Shown here piece after piece: positions 36,109 to 44,051 of a stretch of 64,000 nt of DNA (positions within the stretch are counted from its first letter, which is position 1; every line of letters begins with the position of its first letter). Below the pieces are notes generated by a model, which was not told the origin of the DNA, did no database searches, and worked only from the letters and a program-made list of their open reading frames with translations. The DNA comes from Flagellimonas taeanensis (GTDB lineage Bacteria > Bacteroidota > Bacteroidia > Flavobacteriales > Flavobacteriaceae). Position numbers and translations under genes: made by a program. Where the stretch lies: positions 62,001-126,000 of the forward strand of contig NZ_QXFO01000018.1 in the NCBI RefSeq assembly GCF_003584105.1. Reading direction: 5' to 3'.

Positions 36109-36405
36109 ATGGATATTTTGAATTTGAAACCTTTAATGGATAAGAAGGGGTTGACTGGGAAAGATTTTGCAGAAGAGTTGGGAATATCTCCGGTGGCTTT
36201 ATCCAACATCATGCAGGGTAACAGCTTCCCCAGGGCCAACGTGTTGATGAAAATGGCCGAGGTGCTAAATGTAGAGGTGAGGGATCTATTTAAAACAGGC
36301 AAGGGAAATAATGAACCTCATGGGTATATCAAAGTGAATGGGGTCGTTCACGAGGTAAGCTCTTTTGCTGATATAGAGCAACTAATGGAATCTGCTAAGG
36401 AATGA
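36109..36405 (+). CDS. XRE-family repressor-like regulator
   Basis: A 98-residue protein with an XRE helix-turn-helix at about 10-62 (KGLTGKDFAEELGISPVALSNIMQGNSFPRANVLMKMAEVL). A short C-terminal part (GYIKVNGVVHEVSSFADIEQLMES) follows. It probably acts as the element's master regulator on the AAGTTTAA repeats just upstream. It overlaps the next gene by the ATGA junction, and a run of small HTH genes follows, so it heads a regulatory operon. Confidence 0.85.
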   Translation: MDILNLKPLMDKKGLTGKDFAEELGISPVALSNIMQGNSFPRANVLMKMAEVLNVEVRDLFKTGKGNNEPHGYIKVNGVVHEVSSFADIEQLMESAKE

Positions 36406-36665
36406 CCCCCGAGGAAGTACAAAGAATCGCAGAAAGAGTCTTTAATGACAATATTGATATTTTGGGAAAACTCCTTAAACGTCTTCCTAAATCCAATGTC
36501 AGGGAGGCCTGCGACCTATTAGGGTGTTCAAGGAAATGGCTTTACGAGAACGCAATAATCCTTGGCGGTAAACGAAAGAACAAGCGAGGGGATTGGGAGT
36601 TTGACACACTTACATTGGCAAGGTATAAACTACGAAGAAATGGAAAGCGTCAATCGTGGTCTTAA
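36402..36665 (+). CDS. Small HTH-containing protein 1
   Basis: An 87-residue basic protein. The middle (NVREACDLLGCSRKWLYENA) looks like an AlpA/excisionase-type winged helix that binds DNA, and the C-terminus is rich in Arg and Lys. It is translationally coupled to the repressor (ATGA overlap). A role in excision or in control of the late operon is inferred. Confidence 0.65.
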   Translation: MTPEEVQRIAERVFNDNIDILGKLLKRLPKSNVREACDLLGCSRKWLYENAIILGGKRKNKRGDWEFDTLTLARYKLRRNGKRQSWS

Positions 36666-36870
36666 ATTCACCACAGATATTCCTCCACTACATAGGGTAA
36701 GGATGTTGGGTTTGTTTTTAACCACAGCACAGGTTGCAAAATTATTGTACAAATCCCCTAGATGGGTAAGATTAAACCGGGATAAGTTCATCGTTGATGA
36801 TTTGGATAGAAATCTGAAATTTGAACTTTCGTCTGTCCTGGAGTATCATTTCATCGAACAACTCAGTTAA
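36640..36870 (+). CDS. Small HTH-containing protein 2
   Basis: A 76-residue protein from ATG 36640, which overlaps the end of the previous gene by 26 bp. LTTAQVAKLLYKSPRWVRLNRDKF is an AlpA/excisionase-like helix-turn-helix. A longer frame from 36562 exists but its first 26 residues lie wholly inside the previous gene and lack family character. It is probably another DNA-binding regulator of the element. Confidence 0.62.
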   Translation: MESVNRGLKFTTDIPPLHRVRMLGLFLTTAQVAKLLYKSPRWVRLNRDKFIVDDLDRNLKFELSSVLEYHFIEQLS

Positions 36871-36879
36871 ATTTGATAA

Positions 36880-37101
36880 ATGCCTATTGAAATCTTAACC
36901 AAGGAAGAAGTAGAGGAAATCGTAAGGAATTACTTTGAACCTCCAATGATGGGCAGGAAGGACATTGCCAAGGAACTTGGAATGACCTTGAAGGCGTTTG
37001 ATAAGTTCATAGCGAACTACCCCCATCTAAAGCACAAGATAAAGGGCGTGGCCCCAAAATACTGCCCAAAGGAATGCAAGGACTTCATTAAATCACGTTG
37101 A
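36880..37101 (+). CDS. Small HTH-like protein 3 (paralogue of 37364-37585)
   Basis: A 73-residue protein with EIVRNYFEPPMMGRKDIAKELGMTLKAFDKFIANYPHLKHKIKG followed by KYCPKECKDFIKS. The middle resembles a DNA-binding helical region. It aligns along its whole length with the gene two places on (37364-37585), so the two are duplicates. No name known. Confidence 0.62.
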   Translation: MPIEILTKEEVEEIVRNYFEPPMMGRKDIAKELGMTLKAFDKFIANYPHLKHKIKGVAPKYCPKECKDFIKSR

Positions 37102-37102
37102 T

Positions 37103-37345
37103 ATGGAAACAGTTGTTATAACTAAGGAACTCTTTGATGAACTGGTTCTTGATAAAGCCCGTGAACTCCGTCAAAAAAGAAAGACCCATTGTATTGACAA
37201 ATGGGAGGCTATGAAGATATTGGGTTGCAAGGAAAGAAGGTTCTATGACCTTCTAAAAGCTCCAAATACACTAATCAGAAGAGGAAGTGTTAAAGGTAGT
37301 TTTGTCGAGGAATCAATCTATAAAGAAAGGGATAGGCATAATTAA
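37103..37345 (+). CDS. Small HTH-like protein 4
   Basis: An 80-residue basic protein beginning METVVITKELFDELVLDKARELRQKRKTHC and with CIDKWEAMKILGCKERRFYDLLKAPNTLIRRG, an excisionase-like helix pair near the middle. It starts one base after the previous stop codon. Of unknown role, but the fourth small DNA-binding-type protein in a row. Confidence 0.6.
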   Translation: METVVITKELFDELVLDKARELRQKRKTHCIDKWEAMKILGCKERRFYDLLKAPNTLIRRGSVKGSFVEESIYKERDRHN

Positions 37346-37363
37346 CCCAAAAAAACGCCATAA

Positions 37364-37585
37364 ATGAACATTGACATTGTTACCCGTGAAGAAGTATTGG
37401 CCATGTTGGAAATTTTTACCGACAATGGCCTGATGCGCAGGGAAACGGCAGCGAACTATCTCGATATGCCGTTATCCACTTTTGATGCATTTGTGAGGGA
37501 CAACCCACACCTGAAAAGATACAACGGGAAGCGGATCCGATATTGCCCGAAGGACCTTAAAAATGCATTCCAGAGCGCATTCTAA
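37364..37585 (+). CDS. Small HTH-like protein 5 (paralogue of 36880-37101)
   Basis: A 73-residue protein. MRRETAANYLDMPLSTFDAFVRDNPHLKRYNGKRIRYCPKDLKNAFQ matches gene 3 position by position (GRKDIAKELGMTLKAFDKF... YCPKECKDF). The two copies flank gene 4. The codon and sequence divergence shows an old duplication rather than a recent one. Confidence 0.62.
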   Translation: MNIDIVTREEVLAMLEIFTDNGLMRRETAANYLDMPLSTFDAFVRDNPHLKRYNGKRIRYCPKDLKNAFQSAF

Positions 37586-37719
37586 ATAAAGTGCCTTGGC
37601 ATGACTGCAAAAAACCCGTATATCATCCCTAATTTATAATTAGGCTAAATTACTTCGATTTAATTTTGTTTCAGGAAGTCAAAACAATGATGTCAGTGAC
37701 AATTTAAACTTGAAAACAA

Positions 37720-38235
37720 ATGATAATCATACACAACGAAGCAAAAGAAAATTTTCATGTTTCTTATTCAGAATGGTTTAGGGATTATGTCAAAACCGGA
37801 ACATTCAAAAACTATACAGTTACCCATCCAAGGGATGTTGTTGAACTACACAAAATAAATCCAGATACAGGGGAAATGGTGTTTAACACGCTAATGGATA
37901 AAAAGGAAGCTGAAAACACGAAGCGCATAGAGCCAAGGAAATACCACGTTAGGAATCTTGAATTTAAATTCTACGACCGTAACTTAGTATTCAATAAAGA
38001 GTATTTTAAACTACACCCTAACAGTTCTATTAGACACCACTTTGAGAGGGACAAAAAGAAATCAAAGTCTACATCTTTTTTGGGGAAAATATTTTTGAAG
38101 CTATCTGCATCCAAAAAGTCGGATTTGAAAGAGAAGAGTGAACCATTTACAAGGTATGAGATAATTTCACTTTGGCTAATGGGGATTGCGGCTGCGGCTG
38201 CAATAATAATTCCGATTTTACTTTACATCCTATAG
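37720..38235 (+). CDS. Tail-anchored hypothetical membrane protein
   Basis: A 171-residue protein. Residues 1-145 are hydrophilic and Lys-rich, and 149-171 form one strongly hydrophobic helix (SLWLMGIAAAAAIIIPILLYIL) at the very end, so it should be a single-pass, tail-anchored membrane protein. Not recognised. It is the last plus-strand gene of the element before a 292-bp non-coding region. A role in superinfection exclusion or phage interference would fit such a position and topology, but is only a guess. Confidence 0.6.
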   Translation: MIIIHNEAKENFHVSYSEWFRDYVKTGTFKNYTVTHPRDVVELHKINPDTGEMVFNTLMDKKEAENTKRIEPRKYHVRNLEFKFYDRNLVFNKEYFKLHPNSSIRHHFERDKKKSKSTSFLGKIFLKLSASKKSDLKEKSEPFTRYEIISLWLMGIAAAAAIIIPILLYIL

Positions 38236-38527
38236 TGATTACACGAAGATTTTTTACAAGTCACAACACGCATACGAGGGAAGGTGTTCCAATCCCTTGA
38301 TTACAAGAAATAATTGAGTTTTCCCACTCGATAAAAAAAGGATGGTTATGAAGAGTATTTTGACACTATAAAAAGATGGTGGTGAAGGTTTTTTACAAGT
38401 CACAACGTGCGTGCGGAAAAGGGTGCTGAATGAAGTATATTGGGGTCATAACGCGTGTGTATAAAAAAAGGAGGCACGGCTATGTCAGGCCGTACCCCCT
38501 CTAACAAAAACAAGAAAGATCCATAAA
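38236..38527. other. Non-coding region with three TCAyAAC repeats
   Basis: Two long similar segments start TTTTTTACAAGTCACAAC at 38250 and 38389, each followed by a purine-pyrimidine alternating tail (ACGCATACG, GTGCGTGCG). A third, shorter relative, TCATAACGCGTGTGT, is at 38446. The repeats lie where the two convergent gene runs of the element meet and could be a replication origin, packaging site or protein-binding site. The region ends in a strong minus-strand terminator. Confidence 0.5.
38463..38499 (-). terminator. Terminator of the long minus-strand operon
   Basis: On the minus strand an 11-bp stem (GGGGGTACGGC / GCCGTGCCTCC, two wobble pairs) with an 8-nt loop is followed by seven Ts. 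It ends the run of genes from 45 kb to 38.5 kb. Confidence 0.85.
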
Positions 38528-39127
38528 CTATTTCATCCGGGAGATGATTTCCAAGTCCGGCACTACCTTATCCTCCTTCTGGTCATATCTCAATACCCTG
38601 AAGGTATCTTTGACCTTGTGCATTGGTTCCGTATGCGAACCATGATAGGATTTCCAACTGTTCAACCCCTGTTCTGCTGCCAAATTGAGCGCATCTGCCA
38701 ACGCTTTGGTCTGTTCCAACACCTCCAATTGCCTGGGCGTTGCATAATGTCTGTATGTGTTATAAATGGGCTGCTCATTTTTTAACTTGAAAGCGTTGCC
38801 TACTTGGTCAAACTCATAGCGTTCCCAGCTCCTTTGTTCCCAAAGCCTCTCAATCTTTGCAATATCGATGTTCAGGGCTTCGTAGCGTAATTTCTTCGGT
38901 GCCTTGGACAATGGAAAGGTCAATGCCGTTTCCAACCAGTTCAGCGCATCATCTTTGACCTCTTTAAATTCCTTGCCGTTCAATTGCCTTTGAAGTTGGC
39001 CCTCCACGATTCGGATAAAATCGTTCAATGCCTTTTCTGCCTTTTCTGCTCTTGCTTTTGCCCCGTTCAATTCAAATTTGTCCACATAGAGCAACACTTC
39101 CTTTACTTCTTTTTCGACTGCAACCAT
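38528..39127 (-). CDS. Hypothetical protein, end of tape-measure module
   Basis: A 199-residue protein starting MVAVEKEVKEVLLYVDKFEL, with long helices in the first third (KARAEKAEKALNDFIRIVEG) and no signal or membrane segment. Not recognised. It is the last gene of the module with the tape-measure-like gene and overlaps the end of a 54-residue upstream gene by 25 bp. Many satellite and phage operons end with accessory proteins, so it may be a chaperone or redirecting factor (speculative). Confidence 0.62.
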   Translation of the reverse strand: MVAVEKEVKEVLLYVDKFELNGAKARAEKAEKALNDFIRIVEGQLQRQLNGKEFKEVKDDALNWLETALTFPLSKAPKKLRYEALNIDIAKIERLWEQRSWERYEFDQVGNAFKLKNEQPIYNTYRHYATPRQLEVLEQTKALADALNLAAEQGLNSWKSYHGSHTEPMHKVKDTFRVLRYDQKEDKVVPDLEIISRMK

Positions 39128-39267
39128 TTTTCTACTTCATTTCTTGTTAAACTTGATTTTACTTGTTTTTTGACCTCTAGGATCTTCATTCTCAATTTTG
39201 ACCTGTGAAACCAACGCTTTCGTTGTTTCCGCCTCTCGGCCACCTTTCCAACTTCTAAAACTTCCAT
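39103..39267 (-). CDS. 54-residue basic small protein
   Basis: An open frame on the minus strand from ATG 39267 to TAA 39103 encodes a 54-residue, Lys/Arg-rich protein (MEVLEVGKVAERRKQRKRW at the start). TTTAAAATTAGAGAT precedes the ATG, matching the motif in front of other element genes. It fills the gap between the membrane protein and the 199-residue gene and overlaps the latter, which supports it as a real gene. Unknown function. Confidence 0.5.
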   Translation of the reverse strand: MEVLEVGKVAERRKQRKRWFHRSKLRMKILEVKKQVKSSLTRNEVEKWLQSKKK

Positions 39268-39285
39268 ATCTCTAATTTTAAATCA

Positions 39286-39504
39286 CTATGCTTTCTTTTT
39301 GCTATGGATAAATATCCATGCCCCGTTCAAAAAATCTATCAAATTGTTGATGCGCAATATTTCAAGTTTCCCCTGCTTGGTGGTGAAATCTATCCTGTCA
39401 CGCTTCTGTCTCAACTTATGCACGTAATATGCCTTGGTCAGATACATCAACAACACTGTTGCTAAAAAATATTCCATTGTCCATTGTTTTAAAAAATCCA
39501 TCAT
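39286..39504 (-). CDS. Small membrane protein beside tape-measure gene
   Basis: A 72-residue protein with an N-terminal hydrophobic helix (MEYFLATVLLMYLTKAYYV, about 10-27) and a basic C-terminal part. It lies 7 bp after the tape-measure-like gene on the same strand. Small membrane proteins at this place in phages are sometimes holin-like, but only one helix is seen, so I do not assign that role. Confidence 0.58.
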   Translation of the reverse strand: MMDFLKQWTMEYFLATVLLMYLTKAYYVHKLRQKRDRIDFTTKQGKLEILRINNLIDFLNGAWIFIHSKKKA

Positions 39505-39511
39505 TACTCAA

Positions 39512-42088
39512 TCAAAACGTACTTGCTTGCATTATAGCCTTGTTATCACTCAAATTCGTAAGCCCTTGCTCACTTCCCTGTGCGGTTCCCTGCGCTGCAC
39601 CTTCCCTTACCGCTGCGCCCACAACATCGGAAAGTCCGTTCTGCTGTGCGCTGTTCTGTATCTGCTGCTGTACCACGGCATTCCCACTGGCCGCTATCTG
39701 ACCTGCATTGATACCCGATGGTTGTGTGGCCCTTCTCATGTCCGATGAAACGGAAGAAGCACTAGCTGTGCTTCCTGTCCCGTCCAGGGGATTAGTCTTT
39801 ATGATGTCCTTCACCGCCTTGAACCCGGTTGCCGCAGCGGTGGCGACCGCAGGGATGGACATCGGCCATGGTGCCGCAAGTCCGGCGGTTATGCCCTGAT
39901 AGGTGTTTATCAAAGATTGGGCAAGTGCTACGGCTTTTCCTGCTGCGCTCTCTTTGCCCAACAAACCCGATATCGTTCCCAAAACACTTGCGGTTATCGC
40001 TATTTTTTGCTCTGCAAGTGCCTTTTCGTTGTCACTGTCCTTGCGCCTTGAATCCTGTTTAATGGCGTTCAACTTCGCTTGGTACAGTTGCTCGCTGATA
40101 AGACCATCTGCCTTTTGTTTGTCCAGTTCTGATTTCTGAATCTCAAACTCTTGTCTTATGCGTTCCCGTTCAATTTCAAACTTGGATGCTCCCTCTTCCT
40201 GCAACCTTGCCAATTCTTCTTGAAACTCTATGTTCCGTTGCTCGATTGCCTCTTGGCGTTCTATAGCCTCACGTTCCTTGTCAATCTCCCTATTTGCCAA
40301 CCTATTGGCCTCGGTAAGTTCACGTATTGAATCTTGGTATTCCTGCTCGTTTATAAGGCCTTGCTGTAACCTTTGTTCCGCCAAACGCAATTGTTCCTCC
40401 AAGATTTGGGTGTTCTCCGCCTTTCTATCGTCCGCAAGCTGTTGGGTCAAGAACAACCTGTCCTCCCTTTGGAGTTCCAAGGCCCTTCTGTTGGCCTCTA
40501 TCTCACGCATGGCATTGTCGGCTGCTATCTCCGCCCTTCGCCTTGCCAGATCCTCATCTATGCGGATAAGTTCCGCCTTGTAGGCATCTTGGGAAAGTTT
40601 CTTGGCGTTGAGTTCCGCTTTTAATATCTCCTTGCGCTTTTCGCTTGCTGCCTCTTCAAGGTCAAGTTCTTCCTGCAAAGTCCTTGCTCGCTCTCCGGCT
40701 TCCGCCAAGAATAGGTCGAGGGCATCCTTTTGTTGTTGTATGGCCTTATCGGCAGCCTCTTTTTGAAGGGTGACCCTATTGGTCAACTGCTCACTGCGTT
40801 GGCCCTCGATACGTTCTTCTATATCGGCAATCTGGGTAAGGGCTTCGTACTGCGCATCCAAAGCCTCTTTTGTCCTGCCCTCCTGCTCAATGCGTAGATT
40901 GGCGACTTCGAGTGCTATTTGGGCAAGCCTCAGTTCCTCTTGCTGTTGTGCTTCGAGTACTGCCCCAAGTTCCTCATTGGCCTTTATGCGCTCACGGATG
41001 GTCAGGTTTTCATTGTCACGTATCTGTCTAAGTTTTTCGGCTTCTTTCTGGTACTCCAATTGGGTAAGTCTCGCCTGACGCTGTGCCTTCTCCAAATCTG
41101 CTTCAGCCTGCGCCAATCGCTCTGCACCTTCAATGGCTGCATTTATTGCCCTGTCAAATTCCCTGACATCTTCCGCTGCACTCTCCCATCCCACAAAATC
41201 CAAGAAGTCGGCCAATGCGTTCCTAGCTTTAGAGGCTGCTTCAACTGCTTGTTCCATTGCCCAGACAATGCCATCTATCAAAAACTCCCCAAGTGGCTCC
41301 AATGCCTTTAATACTGCATTTGATATACCACTGAACACGGAAAAGACCTTGTTGAGTTTATTGGTACTTTCCTCGCTACGGTTCATGGCGTTGACCACCA
41401 ATCCGACCGCAATGCCTATCGCTGCAAGTATCGCACCTATCGGGGTGGCTATGAATGCCAAGGATGCCTTTGTGACGCCCAGTATGGAGGTTCGTAAGGA
41501 TGCCATCCCTTTTGAAAAGAATGCGCTCGCCCCCCCCGCTTCCTGTACGTTGGATATGAAAACGGTTATGGACTGGTTAAAGGGGTTCATGTCCCCAAGG
41601 GCATCCCTGATACTGTCCGAATAGTTACCAACGTTTATTTTCTGTTGGGAAAGGGCATCCACATTTTCTTTTATGATGTCGTTGTTCCTGTCCAGTGCAG
41701 CGTTAAGTTTGTCGATTTCCTCCCTGCCCTCCGCTGTGGTGAGATTGGCTTGGTTCCTTAGGGTATTGAGCAGCTTGTTCTGCTCCCTCAACCCTTCAAT
41801 GGTGGTGGCCTCTTGGGTCAGGGCAAGGTTCAGAAGTTCCTCCCTATTGGCTTGGTCCGCTGTCGCCTTTGCTGAATCCGCCAAAGATTTGATGTGCTTG
41901 TTGTATTCCTTCCGCAACCTGTTCAGGCTTGCCTCGTTCGCAACATACTGTTCGTCAAGGTCGTTCCCTTCCTTTCTTGCTTTTTTTTGGGCATCAGTTA
42001 TCTGGTCGATTGCCTTTTTCAATTCCGCTGCGGATTTTACCACTGCATCGATGTCGATGTCAAATTCTGCCAGTCGAATATTTTCCAT
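39512..42088 (-). CDS. Phage tail tape-measure-like protein
   Basis: An 858-residue protein. Residues about 15-150 are coiled coil, about 207-235 are a strongly hydrophobic, glycine/alanine-rich stretch (ATPIGAILAAIGIAVGLVV), 315-690 a very long coiled coil rich in Glu, Arg, Ala and Gln, and 695-765 again hydrophobic (ASVLGTISGLLG...INTYQGITAGLAA), then a Gly/Ser/Gln-rich end. This is the architecture of siphophage/myophage tape-measure proteins, which set tail length. I start at ATG 42088 (MENIRLAEFDID); a TTG two codons upstream is possible. No tail tube, chaperone or baseplate gene adjoins it. Confidence 0.72.
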   Translation of the reverse strand: MENIRLAEFDIDIDAVVKSAAELKKAIDQITDAQKKARKEGNDLDEQYVANEASLNRLRKEYNKHIKSLADSAKATADQANREELLNLALTQEATTIEGLREQNKLLNTLRNQANLTTAEGREEIDKLNAALDRNNDIIKENVDALSQQKINVGNYSDSIRDALGDMNPFNQSITVFISNVQEAGGASAFFSKGMASLRTSILGVTKASLAFIATPIGAILAAIGIAVGLVVNAMNRSEESTNKLNKVFSVFSGISNAVLKALEPLGEFLIDGIVWAMEQAVEAASKARNALADFLDFVGWESAAEDVREFDRAINAAIEGAERLAQAEADLEKAQRQARLTQLEYQKEAEKLRQIRDNENLTIRERIKANEELGAVLEAQQQEELRLAQIALEVANLRIEQEGRTKEALDAQYEALTQIADIEERIEGQRSEQLTNRVTLQKEAADKAIQQQKDALDLFLAEAGERARTLQEELDLEEAASEKRKEILKAELNAKKLSQDAYKAELIRIDEDLARRRAEIAADNAMREIEANRRALELQREDRLFLTQQLADDRKAENTQILEEQLRLAEQRLQQGLINEQEYQDSIRELTEANRLANREIDKEREAIERQEAIEQRNIEFQEELARLQEEGASKFEIERERIRQEFEIQKSELDKQKADGLISEQLYQAKLNAIKQDSRRKDSDNEKALAEQKIAITASVLGTISGLLGKESAAGKAVALAQSLINTYQGITAGLAAPWPMSIPAVATAAATGFKAVKDIIKTNPLDGTGSTASASSVSSDMRRATQPSGINAGQIAASGNAVVQQQIQNSAQQNGLSDVVGAAVREGAAQGTAQGSEQGLTNLSDNKAIMQASTF

Positions 42089-42115
42089 AATCAAAAATCT
42101 ATCTTCACATTAGTG

Positions 42116-42298
42116 TTATGGCCTATAAGGCAACGACATCCAATAATTATCGCCCATCCAAAAATGCCGTATTAGCGTGGTGTCTATGATAAACATAGAT
42201 TCTGCTTCTTCCCTTCCTTCAATTGTTTTATAAAGGAGTACTTTTTCGCCATCAATTTCGACAGATGGCAATCTTTCACTAACTTTTGTCCACTTCAT
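42116..42298 (-). CDS. DUF551-like small phage protein
   Basis: A 60-residue protein MKWTKVSERLPSVEIDGEKV ending FWMGDNYWMSLPYRP. The Trp-Glu-Arg-Leu-Pro start and Trp-Met-x-Leu-Pro end are hallmarks of DUF551, a family common on phages. I chose ATG 42298, which is preceded by the element's TTTAAAATTA motif, over an upstream start at 42328 that overlaps the previous gene. Function unknown. Confidence 0.68.
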   Translation of the reverse strand: MKWTKVSERLPSVEIDGEKVLLYKTIEGREEAESMFIIDTTLIRHFWMGDNYWMSLPYRP

Positions 42299-42324
42299 AA
42301 TTCCACTTTTTAATTTTAAATTAC

Positions 42325-42705
42325 TCATTCTTCTATCTCTGGTTCGTCCTTGAATGTTATGCCCGTTGCATCAACCAATCTCATTGCCTTTGGTTCACTA
42401 TCGCTCACTTGTATGGATTTTAACGGCCTGCCCTCGATCCTGTTTATTATCTCCTTTATCGCCGCCAGTTTGTTGTTTGAATCCTTGCCAAAGGCTATCC
42501 GCAAAAGTTCCATAGCAATGGCCATGTTGCCGTCAATGTCATCCGGCAATCCCTCGATACCTATATCGGAGGCCTTTTTGTTCAGGATGTCCTTTAGTAT
42601 CGTTGTAGTCCTCTTGCCCTTTGGCGCACCCCCTTTGGTGGGGTCTTGACCTTTTCCAAACTGCGTTCTCTTACCGTCTAGGTGAATGTCCTCTCTTCCT
42701 GCCAT
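42325..42705 (-). CDS. DUF5681-like protein, possibly small-terminase-like
   Basis: A 126-residue protein. QFGKGQDPTKGGAPKGKRTTTILKDIL near residues 15-41 resembles the DUF5681 motif (F-x-K-G-x-s-x-N-P-x-G-R-P-K-G) that occurs in phage genes next to terminases. The rest is helical (GNMAIAMELLRIAFGKDSNNKLAAIKEIINRIEG). PICI-type satellites often carry their own small terminase to redirect packaging, so a TerS-like role is attractive but unproven. It is the first gene after a separate promoter. Confidence 0.55.
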   Translation of the reverse strand: MAGREDIHLDGKRTQFGKGQDPTKGGAPKGKRTTTILKDILNKKASDIGIEGLPDDIDGNMAIAMELLRIAFGKDSNNKLAAIKEIINRIEGRPLKSIQVSDSEPKAMRLVDATGITFKDEPEIEE

Positions 42706-42796
42706 AACCGTTTATTAACCGTTTTTAACCTATTATCTACTTTTAACTTACTATTTGTAACTATAAAATCAAATATAGATTTCATATTGTAACTTA
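42706..42796 (-). promoter_or_regulatory. Promoter of the TerS-like/tape-measure module
   Basis: On the minus strand TATATTTG (42770-42777) is a perfect -7 box. Downstream, in the leader, lie the direct repeats AAACGGTTA twice (about 42709-42727) and TTAAAAGT/GTTAAAAAC words. The separate promoter divides the replication operon from the tape-measure module, as expected for late satellite genes. Confidence 0.5.
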
Positions 42797-43630
42797 TTAA
42801 AAATATCCCGCTTCCACCTTTTCAGGTAGAAACCTGTCATTGAGCCTAAAGGCAAATTCCTTGAACGGGTAGTTTCTGGTGTATTCAGGTGTTACCCTAG
42901 TGGTTCCCGATTCCTTGTCCCTTTCCACGAATGCCACCGTTTCGGCCTTCTTCAATATTGCACTTCCCAAATGCCCCGTTGGTTTGTTGCTGCCGAAGTT
43001 TCGGTGGAGCACCGTTATCAAATGACAGTTCGCAACCGTTGTCCACCGCATGAATGCTTGGGCCACTCTGTTGGATTCCTTTAGGTCGTTCACATCTTCC
43101 ATCAAATCCGCTGCACCGTCAATCGTTATCAATCCGATATTGCCCCGGAACTCGCTTTCCATTACCAACCACTCTATGAACTCAAACCGTTGTCTTGGGC
43201 TTACTTCCCGAAGCGCAAAGGGCATGTGATAGGGATATTCGTTGCCGACCATCTCAATAACACGTTTTGAAGCCCTCTGGGCGTGATATGGTGATTGTTC
43301 AGTATCTATGTCCAAAATGAACTTTTCGTTCGTCTCATGGCCTAAAAATTCATCAAAATAGTTATTTGTCCTGCCGCCGATATATCCGGCAATCAAAGCG
43401 GTCTTTAAAAATGTCTTCATGGACTTGGACGCCCCTACCAAACAAGAGAAGTCGCCATAGCTCCCGAAGGGTATCGGGAAACGCTCCTGTCCGTAGTTGG
43501 TTTCTCCTATGCTCAATGCCACGGGCTGTCGTTTTATGGGCTTATTCGGGTCTAGGTAGTATTTGTGCCTAAACTCCCGGAAATCCACCATTTCTTCTTC
43601 AGGTGCCTTTATCTCGACTTTCTCAAACAT
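42797..43630 (-). CDS. RepA-like AAA ATPase (replicative helicase-type)
   Basis: A 277-residue P-loop protein of the RepA/AAA_25 type. Walker A is GASKSMKT (66-73, with Met in place of the usual Gly) and Walker B is LITIDG (167-172). LITVLHRNFG later fits the sensor region. Such hexameric helicase-like ATPases are the central replication gene in many Bacteroidetes phages and satellites. It overlaps the upstream 142-residue gene by 8 bp. Confidence 0.8.
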   Translation of the reverse strand: MFEKVEIKAPEEEMVDFREFRHKYYLDPNKPIKRQPVALSIGETNYGQERFPIPFGSYGDFSCLVGASKSMKTFLKTALIAGYIGGRTNNYFDEFLGHETNEKFILDIDTEQSPYHAQRASKRVIEMVGNEYPYHMPFALREVSPRQRFEFIEWLVMESEFRGNIGLITIDGAADLMEDVNDLKESNRVAQAFMRWTTVANCHLITVLHRNFGSNKPTGHLGSAILKKAETVAFVERDKESGTTRVTPEYTRNYPFKEFAFRLNDRFLPEKVEAGYF

Positions 43631-44051
43631 TACCGTACTTTCTTAGGCATTCGTTGACCATTTGTTTTGTGTTCATTTCCACGTCCTCGACCGTAAAGGC
43701 ATTTTCGGCACTTTCCAGTTTACCGTTCTCAATGCGCTCGTACATTGCCGATAGGTTCAGGTATTCCACAAACTCTTTGATGTGCCATTGCAACGGCTTT
43801 TCGAGATACTTGTGCATGGCCTTCTGGGGCTTGCTGTCGAATATGTCCGTACCGTAGTGTTCCAAGGTCGCCTTCAACAATCCGATATAGGCCTTGGCGA
43901 ACAACTGGTTGTTCTTGAAACCATCGGCATCGTGTGAATTGACCAGTTCGATTATGGTGTTCCATGCTTCAATGTCCTTGGCATTGACGTTGAAAGTGCT
44001 GTGGTTGGCAAACCTCCATCCCAAACGCTGTATCGCTTCCTTCTTCTTCAT
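43623..44051 (-). CDS. Hypothetical protein of the replication operon
   Basis: A 142-residue, mostly helical protein (MKKKEAIQRLGWRFANHSTFNVNAKDIEAWNTI...). Not recognised. It overlaps both the RepA-like gene and the DUF6291 gene, so all three are translated together. It may load the helicase or bridge it to the initiator (inference from position). Confidence 0.62.
   Translation of the reverse strand: MKKKEAIQRLGWRFANHSTFNVNAKDIEAWNTIIELVNSHDADGFKNNQLFAKAYIGLLKATLEHYGTDIFDSKPQKAMHKYLEKPLQWHIKEFVEYLNLSAMYERIENGKLESAENAFTVEDVEMNTKQMVNECLRKYGNV

Noticed and set aside
38250..38462. Could the repeated TTTTTTACAAGTCACAAC block be a CRISPR array?
   Set aside because: Only two long and one short copy, irregular spacing (139 and about 57 bp), no cas genes in the window.
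39286..39504. Holin for the small membrane protein beside the tape-measure gene
   Set aside because: Only one hydrophobic helix is seen and no endolysin gene is nearby.
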